Source: Rhodoblastus acidophilus
GTDB taxonomy: Bacteria > Pseudomonadota > Alphaproteobacteria > Rhizobiales > Beijerinckiaceae
NCBI RefSeq assembly: GCF_025961575.1
Contig: NZ_JAOQNX010000003.1
Coordinates: 1 to 64,000, forward strand
Reading direction: 5' to 3'
Length of the DNA stretch: 64,000 nucleotides
Shown here: positions 1-12,918 of the stretch, one piece after another
Position numbering within the stretch: the stretch's first letter is position 1
How the letters are laid out: every line of letters begins with the position of its first letter
The notes under the pieces: model-generated
Told to the model about the DNA's origin: nothing
What the model saw: the letters and a program-made list of their open reading frames with translations, nothing else
The model's database searches: none
Program-made: the position numbers and the translations under genes

Positions 1-3000
1 CTGCCCAACGCGGCCGGAACGACGCTGGCCATTGCGACCAGCCTCGGCGCGCTCTCCTCGACCGCCGTCACCAAATCCGACTGGGTCGGCGCCGCCGCGC
101 CGGACGATTATTACAGCTTCACACTCGCGAGCCTGTCCTCGGTCGCGCTCAATCTGTCCGGGCAAACTGGATCGTCCTATGTCAACGTGGCTCTGCTGGA
201 CAGCGCCGGGAACCAGATTGACTGGGAGTCCGTCTCGCCGACGACTCCTTCGACGCTGCTCGCCAATCTCGCCGCCGGGACCTATTACGTCCATATCGAC
301 GATCCCAATTCCGACACCGCTTATACGCTGACGGCGTCGGCGACGGCGACGACGAACCAGGGCGGCGCGACGCTGGCGAGCGCCAAGGCGCTGGGAACGC
401 TCGGAACCGTGACCGTGTCGGATTCGATCAACACCGCCGCGCCGGTCGACTACTACAGCTTCACCGTCGGCGGGCAGCGTCCGGTCGCGCTGCAACTCAC
501 GGGATTGACCAGCAACGCCACGCTGACCCTGTTCGACGCCAGCGGCCAGAGGATCACCACGGCCTATGGCGGCGCGAGCTCCTACGCAACCATTCTGAAA
601 ACGCTCGCGGCGGGCCAGTATTTCGCCGAAGTGTCGGGCGCCTCGTCGACGACGGCCTACAAATTCGTTGCGACGACCACCCCGATCCTGACGGCGAAAC
701 TGACCAGCGACACCGGGTCCAGCGCGACCGACCTGATCACCAACACTCCGTCCCTGACCGGAACGGGCAACATCAGCACGACCGTCAAGTTCACCATCGA
801 CGGCGTCGCCGCCGCCACGACCGCGACATCCACGACGACGGGCGCGTGGACCTATGTCCCGACCGGTCTTGCCGACGGCAAGCATACTGTTATCGTCAGC
901 GAAACCGATCCGGTCGGCGATGTCGGCGCGACCAGCCTGACCTTCACGCTCGACACGACGCCGCCGACCGTCACTGCGGCGCTGGTCAACGATACCGGCG
1001 TTTCCGGGACCGATAAGGTCACGTCGGCGGTAAGCCTGAGCGGAACCGCTGACGCCAACGCCGTCGTGTCCTTCACCGTTGACGGCGTCGCCGCGACCAC
1101 GACCGCCACCGCCAATGCTTCGGGCGCATGGACGTTCACGCCCTCGGGTCTTGCCGACGGCGTCCATACGATCGTCGCCAGTCAGACGGATATCGCCGGC
1201 AATGTCGGCAAGGCGACGCTTACCGTCACCCGCGACATCACGGCGCCGGCTGTGACCGCAGCGCTGACCAGCGACACCGGCGCCTCCGCGACCGACAAGC
1301 TCACCTCGAATGCGGCTGTGAGCGGGTCGGGCGATCCGAACGCTGTGGTCAGCTTCACCATCGACGGCGTTGCGGCCAGCGCGACCGCGACCGCCGATGC
1401 GACCGGCGCCTGGAGTTTTGCGCCGACCGGCCTTGCCGATGGCCAGCACACCATTGTCGCCAGCGAAACCGACCTCGCCGGCAACGCCGGCTCCGCGAGC
1501 CTGACCTTCACGCTGGACGCCACCGCGCCCGTCGTCACGGAAAAGCTGACCAGCGACACCGGCGTTTCCTCGACCGACAAGATCACCTCCAATCCGGCGC
1601 TCAGCGGTTCGGGCGAGGCCAATGCGGTCGTCAGCCTGCAATTCGATGGCGGCGCCGTCAGCGTCACCACCACCGCGGACGCGGCCGGCGCCTGGAGCTA
1701 TGCGCCGACCGGCCTTGCGGACGGCGCGCATACGGTGATCGCCAGCGAGACCGACGCCGCCGGCAACGCCGGCTCCGTCAGCCTGGCCTTCACGCTGGAC
1801 AAGACGGCGCCGGTTGTCGCGGCAAAGCTGACCAGCGACACCGGCGCCTCCTCCACCGACAAGATCACGTCGAACCCGGGCGTCAGCGGGTCCGGCGATC
1901 CCAACGCCGTGGTCAGCTTCGTGGTGGACGGCGTCGCCGTCACCACGACCGCGACCGCCGATGCGACGGGAGCCTGGAGCTTTGCGCCGACCGGCCTCGC
2001 CGATGGCGCGCATACGATCGTCGCCAGCGAGACCGACGCCGCCGGCAACAAAGGCTCCGCCAGCCTGGCCTTCACGCTGGACAAGACGGCGCCGGTCGTG
2101 ACCGAAAAGCTGACCAGCGACACCGGCGCCTCCGCCACCGACAAGATCACGTCGAAGGCTGGCTTGAGCGGAACCGGCCAGGCGAGCGCCGTCGTCAAGT
2201 TCGTCGTCGACGGCGTGGCCGCGACCACGACGGCGACCGCCGACGCCACCGGCGCCTGGACCTATGCGCCGACGGGGCTCGCGGACGGCGCGCATACGGT
2301 CGTCGCCAGCGAGACCGATGTGGCGGGCAATACGGGTTCGGCCTCGCTCACCTTCACGCTCGACACCAAGGCGCCGGTGGTGACGGCGAAGCTGACCTCC
2401 GACACGGGATCGTCGGCGACCGACAAGATCACCTCCAATGCGGCCCTGAGCGGAACGGGCGACCCCAACGCTGTGGTCCGCTTCACCATCGACGGCGTGG
2501 CCGCCACCGCCACCGCGACGGCCAACGCCTCGGGCGCCTGGACCTATGCGCCGACTGGCCTCGCCGATGGCGCGCACACCATCGTCGCCAGCCAGACCGA
2601 TGCGGCCGGCAATGTCGGCTCGGCCTCGCTGACCTTCACGCTCGACACCAAGGCGCCCGCGCCCACCATCGGCCTGGCCAATGACACGGGCGCCTCCTCC
2701 AGCGACAAGGTCACCACCGACCCCAGCCTCTATGGTCTGGGCGACCCCAACGCCGTGGTCCGTTTCACCGTGGACGGCGTCGCCGCCACGGTGACGGCGA
2801 CCGCCGGCGCGACCGGCGCGTGGTCCTACACGCCGACCGGCCTCGCGGTCGGGGCGCACACGATCGTCGCCAGCGAAACCGACGCCGCCGGAAATGTCGG
2901 AACGGCCTCGCTGAGTTTCACGCTCGCTTCCGCGCCGGTGCTTTCGCCCAAGGACGCCACCGTCGCCATGGGCGCGTCGGTCGCCGCCTCCAGCCTGTTC

Positions 3001-3594
3001 TCCGCGACCCTGGCGAATGGCGACGCGATCACGACCTATGAATTCATCGACGCCAATGCCGGGGCGTCGAGCGGGTCTTTCGTGCTGAACGGCGTGACGC
3101 AGAGCGCCGGCGGCGTTCTCGACGTGGCGGCCTCCGACATCGCCAAGCTCAAATTCGTCGGCGGCAGCGCCGTGGGCGTCGACGACATCTGGGTGCGCGC
3201 CTCCAACGCGCTCGATTACGGAAACTGGATCGACGTCCAGGTCCAGACCCAAGGTCCGAGCGTCACGCCGCCCACAATTGCGGCGGGCGCCGCCAAGGTC
3301 GCGGCCAATGCGAGCCTCGCCCTGGCGTCGCTGTTCCAGGTCACGGATCCGAACGGTCTCGCCATCAGCGAATACCAGTTCGTCGATTTGAACACCTCCG
3401 CGACCAGCGGCCACATCGCGCTTGGAACCACCGCCGCGCCGGCGGGTCAGATCGTCGACTTCCCCTCCGCGCTGCTGCCGACCGCCTCGTTCGCGGCGGG
3501 CGCGGCCGGGTCGGTCGATACTTTGGCGGTGCGCGCCTATGACGGCGGCGCCTGGAGCGCGTGGACGCAGTTCACCGTGACCACGACGAGCTGA
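1..3594 (+). CDS. Large secreted Ig-like repeat protein (C-terminal part, 5' end outside window)
   Basis: The frame is open from base 1 to the TGA at 3592-3594, so this is the last 1197 residues of a longer protein. In order it shows two beta-rich modules with a DYYSFT core, like bacterial pre-peptidase C-terminal domains (about residues 1-110 and 130-225). Eight tandem Ig-like repeats of about 93 residues follow, each running from a xLTSDTG start through VDGVAA and GAWxYxPTGLADG to SLTFTLD; these are Big_13-like. Two related C-terminal modules follow, each opening with a SLF motif (ASSLFSATL, LASLFQVTD) and ending in a DxxxVRA segment. There is no cysteine-rich region, and no RTX nonapeptides are visible. 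The composition (Thr, Ala, Asp, Gly) fits an extracellular adhesin or matrix protein exported by a type I or similar system. That role is inferred; the export signal would be on the missing N-terminus or is not recognisable. Confidence 0.85.
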   Translation: MPNAAGTTLAIATSLGALSSTAVTKSDWVGAAAPDDYYSFTLASLSSVALNLSGQTGSSYVNVALLDSAGNQIDWESVSPTTPSTLLANLAAGTYYVHIDDPNSDTAYTLTASATATTNQGGATLASAKALGTLGTVTVSDSINTAAPVDYYSFTVGGQRPVALQLTGLTSNATLTLFDASGQRITTAYGGASSYATILKTLAAGQYFAEVSGASSTTAYKFVATTTPILTAKLTSDTGSSATDLITNTPSLTGTGNISTTVKFTIDGVAAATTATSTTTGAWTYVPTGLADGKHTVIVSETDPVGDVGATSLTFTLDTTPPTVTAALVNDTGVSGTDKVTSAVSLSGTADANAVVSFTVDGVAATTTATANASGAWTFTPSGLADGVHTIVASQTDIAGNVGKATLTVTRDITAPAVTAALTSDTGASATDKLTSNAAVSGSGDPNAVVSFTIDGVAASATATADATGAWSFAPTGLADGQHTIVASETDLAGNAGSASLTFTLDATAPVVTEKLTSDTGVSSTDKITSNPALSGSGEANAVVSLQFDGGAVSVTTTADAAGAWSYAPTGLADGAHTVIASETDAAGNAGSVSLAFTLDKTAPVVAAKLTSDTGASSTDKITSNPGVSGSGDPNAVVSFVVDGVAVTTTATADATGAWSFAPTGLADGAHTIVASETDAAGNKGSASLAFTLDKTAPVVTEKLTSDTGASATDKITSKAGLSGTGQASAVVKFVVDGVAATTTATADATGAWTYAPTGLADGAHTVVASETDVAGNTGSASLTFTLDTKAPVVTAKLTSDTGSSATDKITSNAALSGTGDPNAVVRFTIDGVAATATATANASGAWTYAPTGLADGAHTIVASQTDAAGNVGSASLTFTLDTKAPAPTIGLANDTGASSSDKVTTDPSLYGLGDPNAVVRFTVDGVAATVTATAGATGAWSYTPTGLAVGAHTIVASETDAAGNVGTASLSFTLASAPVLSPKDATVAMGASVAASSLFSATLANGDAITTYEFIDANAGASSGSFVLNGVTQSAGGVLDVAASDIAKLKFVGGSAVGVDDIWVRASNALDYGNWIDVQVQTQGPSVTPPTIAAGAAKVAANASLALASLFQVTDPNGLAISEYQFVDLNTSATSGHIALGTTAAPAGQIVDFPSALLPTASFAAGAAGSVDTLAVRAYDGGAWSAWTQFTVTTTS
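688..2928 (+). repeat. Eight tandem ~280-bp coding repeats (Ig-like domains)
   Basis: Eight in-frame units of about 280 bp. Nucleotide blocks such as ctgaccagcgacaccggc recur almost unchanged in the middle units, while the first, second and last units are more diverged. Near-identity at the DNA level suggests recent duplication or gene conversion, so copy number could vary between strains. Confidence 0.9.
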
Positions 3595-3620
3595 GGGCCG
3601 CTGGGATTGAGGAGATGAAC

Positions 3621-3887
3621 GTGAGCAGCGATATTTTTGTGGACAGGCTGGTCGACATTGCGGTGACGGGAGGCGTGGTCCGTCTGGACTTCGCCAATCT
3701 GTCGCCGGCGCAGAAGCGGGACGACGGTCAGCCCGCGCTGGTGTTCAGCCAGCGCGTCGTTTTGCCGATCGAGGCCTTTGTCGAGCTCGGCGATACCGTC
3801 GCCAAGATGATTTCGATCATGGTCGAAAAGGGAACGCTGGTGAAACGCGAGGCCTCCGGCGGTCATGCCGAGGGCGTTCCGAACTGA
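3621..3887 (+). CDS. Small conserved-looking hypothetical protein
   Basis: An 88-residue acidic protein beginning MSSDIFVDRLVDIAVTGGVV. A GGAG box at 3611-3614 lies 6 nt before the GTG at 3621. An ATG at 3615 is in frame but directly abuts the same box, so GTG is preferred. The sequence reads as alternating beta strands (a DFANL strand, then LVFSQRVVLP) followed by an amphipathic helix (AFVELGDTVAKMISIMVEKG). There is no signal peptide and no cysteine. It starts 26 bp after the Ig-repeat gene and is followed by a good terminator, so the two are probably cotranscribed. It may serve secretion or regulation of the large protein, but I do not recognise a family. Confidence 0.7.
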   Translation: MSSDIFVDRLVDIAVTGGVVRLDFANLSPAQKRDDGQPALVFSQRVVLPIEAFVELGDTVAKMISIMVEKGTLVKREASGGHAEGVPN

Positions 3888-3905
3888 AGGGACGACAGTT
3901 TACTT

Positions 3906-3928
3906 GCGTTAGCAGGCTTTCCTAACGC
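3906..3928. other. Hairpin with conserved loop
   Basis: GCGTTAG and CTAACGC flank the loop caggctttc just after the small ORF. A hairpin with nearly the same loop but a different stem occurs at 36650-36675. Function unknown. Confidence 0.4.
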
Positions 3929-3935
3929 GAAGTCT

Positions 3936-3957
3936 GGCGGCGCTCAGCGCCGCCTTT
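3936..3957 (+). terminator. Rho-independent terminator
   Basis: An 8-bp GC stem (GGCGGCGC / GCGCCGCC) with a 3-nt loop is followed by TTTCCC. It closes the Ig-repeat transcription unit. Confidence 0.6.
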
Positions 3958-4042
3958 CCCGCTCTAGCATGGATCGGATGATCGGGGTTACTGTTGCTCG
4001 GAAACTTGGATCACCTCCTTTCCCTGATGGCGGGCCCCTACC

Positions 4043-7894
<3,852 letters not shown>

Positions 7895-7940
7895 GGGGCG
7901 GGCGCGCGCAGGCTGATGAGTCTCGTTGCGATGGCCATGG

Positions 7941-7978
7941 TTCGAGACGGCTGCTTCGCAGCCTCCTCACCATGAGGG
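7941..7978. repeat. Dispersed palindromic repeat, TCGAGAC/CTCCTCA family
   Basis: TTCGAGAC, a short hairpin (GGCTGC ttc GCAGCC), then CTCCTCACCATGAGGG. The same scaffold with a different inner hairpin recurs at 47226-47269 and, inverted, at 57629-57674. Confidence 0.7.
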
Positions 7979-7990
7979 ATTTCTCTATAG

Positions 7991-8011
7991 GGAGGCTTTC
8001 CCCCAGCCTCC
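7991..8011 (-). terminator. Possible terminator of cydAB
   Basis: GGAGGCT / AGCCTCC stem with a 7-nt loop, located 25 bp past the cydB stop. The following minus-strand run is A/T-rich but has no proper T tract. Confidence 0.4.
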
Positions 8012-8035
8012 GTTCACGGAACGGGTTATCATCTG

Positions 8036-9061
8036 TCAGTGGTAGCCGCCGGCCGCGTTGGTTTTTCCGCGGAACACCCAATAGGCGTAGCCCGTGTAGA
8101 TCAGGATGACCGGGATCAGCACGCTTGCGCCCGCCAGCAGGAAGGCGAGGCTGGACTCCGGCGCCGCGGCTTCGTGGATCGTCACCGCGCGCGGCACGAT
8201 ATAGGGGTGGAAGCTGATCCCGATCCCCACATAGCACAGGATGAAAATGGCCATGGCGAGCAGGAAGGGCGCGCCCTCGCGCTCCTCCTCGCGCAGAAAT
8301 TTGATCAGCCATAGGCCCAGCGCGCCGCAGGCGATCGGCAGCGGCGCGAACAGCAGGTCGCGCGGCCAGCCGAACCACAGGGTCCAATAGTCCTGGTGCA
8401 GAAACGGGGTCCACAGGCTGATCGCCGCGATCAGCAGCAGCACGGTTGGCGCGAGCGGGCGCGCCAGGCGGAAGGCGCGGCGCAGCACGGCGTGTTCGGT
8501 CTTGTAGATCAGCCAGCAGGCGCCGAGCAGCGCATAGCCGAGCACCAGGGCGACGCCGGTGAGCAGGCTGAACGGCGTGAGCCAGTCGAGCGGGCCCCCG
8601 GCATAGGCGCGGCCCGAGACCTTTATGCCCTGGACCAGCGCGCCGAGCATCATGCCCTGGCACAGCGCGGCGAAAGTGGAGCCCGCCCAGAACGCCCAGT
8701 CCCAGAGCGGGGCCGATCTGTCGGCGCGAAAGCGGAATTCGAAGGCGACGCCGCGAAACGCCAGCGCCAGCAACATGCCGATGACCAGCGGATAGAGCGC
8801 CGGCATGATGATCGCGTAGGCGAGGGGAAAGACGGCGAACAGGCCGCCGCCGCCGAGCACCAGCCAGGTTTCGTTGCCGTCCCAGACCGGCGCGACGGAA
8901 TTCATCACCTCGTCGCGCTCGGCCTTGCCCTTGAAGAAGGGGAACAACACGCCCAGGCCGAGGTCGAAGCCGTCGAGCACCACATAGGCGAGTACGGCGA
9001 AAGCGATCAGCCCGGCCCAGATGGTCGGCAGATCGAAGGTCAGGCCGCTGACGCCGCTCAT
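8036..9061 (-). CDS. cydB: Cytochrome bd-type ubiquinol oxidase subunit II
   Basis: A 341-residue, roughly eight-helix membrane protein. It pairs with CydA to oxidise ubiquinol and reduce oxygen without pumping protons. Near the N-terminus it has the family segment VLDGFDLGLGVLFPF, followed by NSVAPVWDGNETWLVLGGG, both typical of CydB/CioB. Its ATG overlaps the cydA stop (ATGA at 9058-9061), so the subunits are translationally coupled. No cydX-like small ORF and no cydDC assembly genes are adjacent. The short, CIO-like CydA partner suggests the cyanide-insensitive branch of the family. Confidence 0.95.
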   Translation of the reverse strand: MSGVSGLTFDLPTIWAGLIAFAVLAYVVLDGFDLGLGVLFPFFKGKAERDEVMNSVAPVWDGNETWLVLGGGGLFAVFPLAYAIIMPALYPLVIGMLLALAFRGVAFEFRFRADRSAPLWDWAFWAGSTFAALCQGMMLGALVQGIKVSGRAYAGGPLDWLTPFSLLTGVALVLGYALLGACWLIYKTEHAVLRRAFRLARPLAPTVLLLIAAISLWTPFLHQDYWTLWFGWPRDLLFAPLPIACGALGLWLIKFLREEEREGAPFLLAMAIFILCYVGIGISFHPYIVPRAVTIHEAAAPESSLAFLLAGASVLIPVILIYTGYAYWVFRGKTNAAGGYH

Positions 9062-10467
9062 GGCCGCGCCTCCCGGTCGGCGCCTTCGACGATCAGGCCG
9101 GCGGCCGGCGTCAGGCCGGTCGCATGGGCCGGCGCCGGCGGCAGCGAGGGCTCATGGGGCAGGGGCGGGCGGTTCATCAGCTTGCCCATGTAATAGAGGC
9201 CCATGCCGAACAGGGCGAAATAGACCAGGACGAAGGCGATCAGCGACGCGCCGACGGCGGAGGCCTGGACGGGCGAGGCGGATTGCGCCGTGGTCAGCAG
9301 TCCGTAGACCGTGTAGGGCTGGCGGCCCGTCTCGGTGGTGGTCCAGCCGGCGACGATGGCGACGAAGCCGCTGGGGCCGAGCGCGAGCGCGGCGCGGTGC
9401 AGGAGCCGGTTGTCGTAAAGCCTGCCGCGCCAGCGCGCGACCAGGCTCCACAGGCCGAAGCCGGCCATGGCGAAGCCGAGCGCCACCATGATCCTGAAAC
9501 TCAGGAACGGCAGCGGCACGGGCGGCCATTGATCCCTCGGCCATTCCTTGAGGCCGCGCAGGCGCCCATTCCAGCTGTGGGTGAGGATGACCGCGCCGAG
9601 ATGGGGAATGGCGATTTCGTATTCGACCTTTTCCTTGGCCATGTCGGGCCAGCCGAACAGGATCAGTGGCGCGCCGTCCTGGCTGTCGAAATGGCCTTCC
9701 ATGGCGGCGACCTTGGCCGGCTGGTGTTCGAGCGTGTTGAGCCCGTGCATGTCGCCGGCGAGGATCTGGACCGGGGCGACCAGCGCCGCCATCCACAGCG
9801 CCATGGAGAACATCGTCTTGACCTGCGGCGTCGCGCGCCCGCGCAACAGGTGCAGGGCCGCGACGCCGCCCACGGCGAATGCGGTGGTGAGATAGGCGGC
9901 GAGCACCATATGGACGAAGCGATAGGGGAAGGAGGGCGTGAAGACGATTTTCAGCCAGTCCTGGGGGACGAACTGGCCGGCTGCGTTGAGGGCGTGGCCT
10001 TGCGGGGTCTGCATCCAGCTGTTGACCGCGACGATCCAGAAGGCCGAAATCGCGGTGCCCAGCGCCACCATGCAGGAGGCGAACAGCCGCAGCTTTGGCG
10101 ACACCCGTCCCTCGCCGAACAGCATCACGCCGAGAAAACCGGCTTCGAGGAAGAACGCTGTCAAAACTTCATAGCCCATCAGCGGGCCGAGCACGGGGCC
10201 GGTCTTGTCGGAAAACACGCTCCAGTTGGTGCCGAACTGGTAGCTCATCACCAGGCCGGAGACGACGCCCATGCCGAAGCCGATGGCGAAAATCTTTTTC
10301 CAATAGTTGAAGAGGTCGAGATAGACGGTGCGTTTGGTGAGGTTCCACAGGCCGTCGAGGACGGCGAGATAGGAGGCGAGGCCGATCGACAGCGCCGGGA
10401 ACACGATGTGGAACGCCACTGTGAAGGCGAACTGAAGCCGCGCGAGTTCAAGGGCGGTCGTGGTCAT
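9058..10467 (-). CDS. cydA: Cytochrome bd-type ubiquinol oxidase subunit I (CIO-like)
   Basis: 469 residues from the ATG at 10467, which has a GAGGAG box about 10 nt upstream; an upstream in-frame ATG would add 31 unlike residues. The N-terminal LARLQFAFTVAFHIVFPALS contains His20, equivalent to the heme b595 ligand. The GWTTTETGRQPY segment corresponds to the conserved GRQPW quinol-site motif. The protein is shorter than E. coli CydA, consistent with a short Q-loop and CIO type. The gene is divergent from the Mrp operon; the 146-bp gap at 10468-10613 must hold both promoters, but I could not assign boxes. Expected role: high-affinity respiration under low oxygen or when haem-copper oxidases are inhibited. 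Confidence 0.95.
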   Translation of the reverse strand: MTTTALELARLQFAFTVAFHIVFPALSIGLASYLAVLDGLWNLTKRTVYLDLFNYWKKIFAIGFGMGVVSGLVMSYQFGTNWSVFSDKTGPVLGPLMGYEVLTAFFLEAGFLGVMLFGEGRVSPKLRLFASCMVALGTAISAFWIVAVNSWMQTPQGHALNAAGQFVPQDWLKIVFTPSFPYRFVHMVLAAYLTTAFAVGGVAALHLLRGRATPQVKTMFSMALWMAALVAPVQILAGDMHGLNTLEHQPAKVAAMEGHFDSQDGAPLILFGWPDMAKEKVEYEIAIPHLGAVILTHSWNGRLRGLKEWPRDQWPPVPLPFLSFRIMVALGFAMAGFGLWSLVARWRGRLYDNRLLHRAALALGPSGFVAIVAGWTTTETGRQPYTVYGLLTTAQSASPVQASAVGASLIAFVLVYFALFGMGLYYMGKLMNRPPLPHEPSLPPAPAHATGLTPAAGLIVEGADREARP

Positions 10468-10613
10468 GTCTGCGCGCTCCTCGCTGGAGACCGAGCCTGG
10501 AGTATTGCGCAGCCAAGCCGGATTCGGAAGGGTCCGCGTCGGGCCGGCCGATATTGCCAAGCCCGCAGGGGAATGTTAGCTTTTTGTGCAGCGCAATATT
10601 TCGAGGCTCCTGA

Positions 10614-11102
10614 ATGTTTTCTGGCGCGCCGATCGGCATCCTGCGCTCTTTCGCGCGTCTCGGTTTCTTCCTGTTGTTCTGGCTGGTGATCGCGGGCTGG
10701 TCGGTCAAGGATTTGCCGGTCGCCGTCGCCGGCGCCATCGCGGCGACCTGGGTGAGCCTGAGGCTGCTGGCTCCCGGACGAATCAGCCTTCACGCGGGAC
10801 GTTTCCTGCTGCTTGTCGGCCGCCTGCTGCGCGGCTCGTTCGCCGCCGGTCTCGATGTCGCCTGGCGCGCGCTGGCGCCGCGTCCGAGGCTTTCACCGGG
10901 CTTCGTCTCTTGCGCCATCACCCTGCCCGAGGGCGAGCGGCAAAACCTGTTCTGTCTGCTCCAGAGCCTGATGCCGGGGACGCTGCCGACCGGGGCGGAG
11001 GGCGGTGTCGTCTTCGTTCACGCGCTGGATGTGTCGCAGCCGGTCGCGGAGGATTTTTCCGCGCAGGAGCGGGCCTTCAACAGGGCGATCGGCCATGGAT
11101 GA
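10614..11102 (+). CDS. mnhE: Mrp-type Na+/H+ antiporter subunit E
   Basis: A 162-residue protein, first gene of a seven-gene overlapping operon (10614-15970). It has two N-terminal membrane helices and a soluble C-terminal part containing LPEGERQNLFCLLQSLMPGT, like the MnhE family's region before the conserved LTPGT-type turn. MnhE is a small structural subunit of the multi-subunit cation/proton antiporter. Its end overlaps the next gene by 8 bp. Confidence 0.85.
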   Translation: MFSGAPIGILRSFARLGFFLLFWLVIAGWSVKDLPVAVAGAIAATWVSLRLLAPGRISLHAGRFLLLVGRLLRGSFAAGLDVAWRALAPRPRLSPGFVSCAITLPEGERQNLFCLLQSLMPGTLPTGAEGGVVFVHALDVSQPVAEDFSAQERAFNRAIGHG

Positions 11103-11364
11103 GTTCCTGCTCGCCGCCGCCGGCGTGATCGTGTTGACGGTCGCTGTCGGCCTCGCCCGCATTCTGCGCGGCCCCGACGATGTCGACCGGCTGATGGCGG
11201 TGCAATTGCTCGGCGCGGGCGGCATCGCCGCCTTGCTGCTTACCGCTTATGCGACCCGCGTGCCCGGCGTCGACGATGTCGCGCTCGGCCTCGCCTTGCT
11301 CGCCGCTTTCGCCGCCATGGCTTTTCTTAATCATCTCGACGCGAGCGAGGGGGAAAGCGAATGA
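11095..11364 (+). CDS. mnhF: Mrp-type antiporter subunit F
   Basis: 89 residues with three predicted membrane helices. The family motif RILRGPDDVDRLMAVQLLG near residue 20 is typical of MnhF/PhaF. The ATG at 11095 lies inside the end of mnhE, and the stop overlaps the next ATG (ATGA). Confidence 0.9.
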   Translation: MDEFLLAAAGVIVLTVAVGLARILRGPDDVDRLMAVQLLGAGGIAALLLTAYATRVPGVDDVALGLALLAAFAAMAFLNHLDASEGESE

Positions 11365-11639
11365 GCGACCTTTTCAGCCTGGTCGCGATCTGCGCCGGCG
11401 TGTTCTTCTTCTTCGCGGGAACGGTGGGATTGCTGCGCTTTCCCGATTCGCTCACCCGGCTGCACGCTTTGTCGAAAGCCGACAATCTTGGGCTCGGACT
11501 GGTCGTGCTGGGGCTCATTCCCCGTGCGGACACTCCGCTGGCGGCGTTGAAGCTGGTGGTGGTCTGGGCGCTGGCTCTGGTGTCGGGCGCCTCGACCGCG
11601 CAATTGATCGGCCGCGCCCTGCGCCGAGGCCGCAAATGA
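11361..11639 (+). CDS. mnhG: Mrp-type antiporter subunit G
   Basis: 92 residues with three helices. The segment GLLRFPDSLTRLHALSKADN is the MnhG/PhaG signature (normally RFPDxxxRxHAxTKA). ATGA overlaps at both ends show tight translational coupling. Confidence 0.92.
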   Translation: MSDLFSLVAICAGVFFFFAGTVGLLRFPDSLTRLHALSKADNLGLGLVVLGLIPRADTPLAALKLVVVWALALVSGASTAQLIGRALRRGRK

Positions 11640-12586
11640 GCGTGCTGGCCGCGCTCGACCTTGGCCTCGCCCTGCTCGTGGTGGGCGTCGCGGCTTGGAC
11701 CGTTTCCGCGCGCAATCTGTTCGCCGCCGTGGTCGGCTATGTCGCCTATGGGCTGCTTCTCGCGCTGGTCTGGGTCCGGCTTTACGCTCCCGATGTGGCC
11801 TTGACCGAGGCGGCGGTCGGCGGCGGCGTCACCGGCGTGCTGCTGGTCACCGCGGGAAAAAGGCTCGACGCGCTGGCCTCGGCGGAGATCGGCGCGCCGC
11901 CCGGGCGCGGGTTGAAAATTTTTGCGGGGGCGCTGGCGGCGCTGGTCGCCGGGGCGCTCGCCTGGGTCGTGCTGACCCTGCCGTCGACGCCGCCGAGTCT
12001 GGCGCCGGCCGCCGCCGAAGCGGCGAGCGGTCCCGGCGCGGGGCTCGGCAATCCCATCACGGCCGTGCTCATTTCCTATCGCTCCTTCGACACCATGCTG
12101 GAAAAGGTGGTGTTGATCCTCGCCGTGCTCGGCGTCTGGTCGGTCGGCGCCGATGCGGCCTGGGGCCGGGCGCCGGCGCCGCTGCGCAAGCCGGAGCCCG
12201 ATGGCGCGATGATCCTGCTGGCGCAAGTTCTTGCGCCCGTCGGCTTGCTGATCGGCCTCCACATTTTCTGGGTCGGGGCCGACGCGCCCGGCGGCGCCTT
12301 TCAAGGCGGCGCCCTGCTCGCCGCCATGGGCATGGTCGCGATGATGGCGCGGCTGATGGCGCCGCCGCGCATCGATTCGCGCAAGCTGCGGCTGGCGCTG
12401 GTCGCCGGACCCGCGGTCTTTCTGGTCGTCGGCGTCGCCGGGCTGATGCTGGCGGGACATTTGTTCGCTTATCCGCAAAATTTCGCCAAGCCGCTCATTC
12501 TGTTCATCGAGGCTTTCATGGTTGTTTCGATCGCGGTCGCCTTGCCCATGCTGGTCTCCGGACCGCCGGACGGGGGCGCGAAATGA
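11636..12586 (+). CDS. mnhB: DUF4040-MnhB fusion subunit of Mrp-type antiporter
   Basis: 316 residues. The N-terminal part (about 1-90) carries the DUF4040 signature YAPDVALTEAAVGGGVTGVL, which in classical Mrp systems is found in the C-terminal part of MrpA. The C-terminal part (about 180-316) is MnhB, with GLHIFWVGADAPGGAFQGG (normally GHxxPGGGFQGG). So the MrpA tail domain and MrpB are on one chain here. The start ATG overlaps the mnhG stop. No full-length MrpA is encoded in the operon. Confidence 0.88.
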   Translation: MSVLAALDLGLALLVVGVAAWTVSARNLFAAVVGYVAYGLLLALVWVRLYAPDVALTEAAVGGGVTGVLLVTAGKRLDALASAEIGAPPGRGLKIFAGALAALVAGALAWVVLTLPSTPPSLAPAAAEAASGPGAGLGNPITAVLISYRSFDTMLEKVVLILAVLGVWSVGADAAWGRAPAPLRKPEPDGAMILLAQVLAPVGLLIGLHIFWVGADAPGGAFQGGALLAAMGMVAMMARLMAPPRIDSRKLRLALVAGPAVFLVVGVAGLMLAGHLFAYPQNFAKPLILFIEAFMVVSIAVALPMLVSGPPDGGAK

Positions 12587-12918
12587 CCCCCTCCGTGCTG
12601 GCGGGACTGGTGGGCGCCGCTCTGGTCGGGCTCGGACTTTACGGGCTGATTTCCAACCCGCATCCGCTGCGCAAATTGCTCGCCTTCAATTTGGTGGGCA
12701 GCGGGGTTTTTCTGGTGTTCGGCATTGTCGCGCGGCGCGGCGCGGCGGCGGGCTTCGCCTTCGATCCCGTCCCGCAAGCCATGGTCATCACCGGCATTGT
12801 CGTCGCCTTCGCCGCCAGCGCCTTGGCGGTGGCGCTGATCCTGCGGCTCGCCGCCGCGAGCGGCAAGGTGACGCTCGATCCGCGGGCCTGGACCAAGCCC
12901 GGGGAGGGCGGCCAGTGA
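12583..12918 (+). CDS. mnhC: Mrp-type antiporter subunit C (NuoK-like)
   Basis: 111 residues with three helices, homologous in architecture to complex I NuoK. Visible features are GLYGLISNPHPLRKLLAFNL and DPVPQAMVITGIVVAFAASA, the latter matching the MnhC signature DPxPQALVLTAIVI. It overlaps both neighbours by 4 bp. Confidence 0.92.
   Translation: MTPSVLAGLVGAALVGLGLYGLISNPHPLRKLLAFNLVGSGVFLVFGIVARRGAAAGFAFDPVPQAMVITGIVVAFAASALAVALILRLAAASGKVTLDPRAWTKPGEGGQ

Noticed and set aside
688-2928. CRISPR-like periodic repeats
   Set aside because: The period is in-frame protein-coding Ig domains without spacers.
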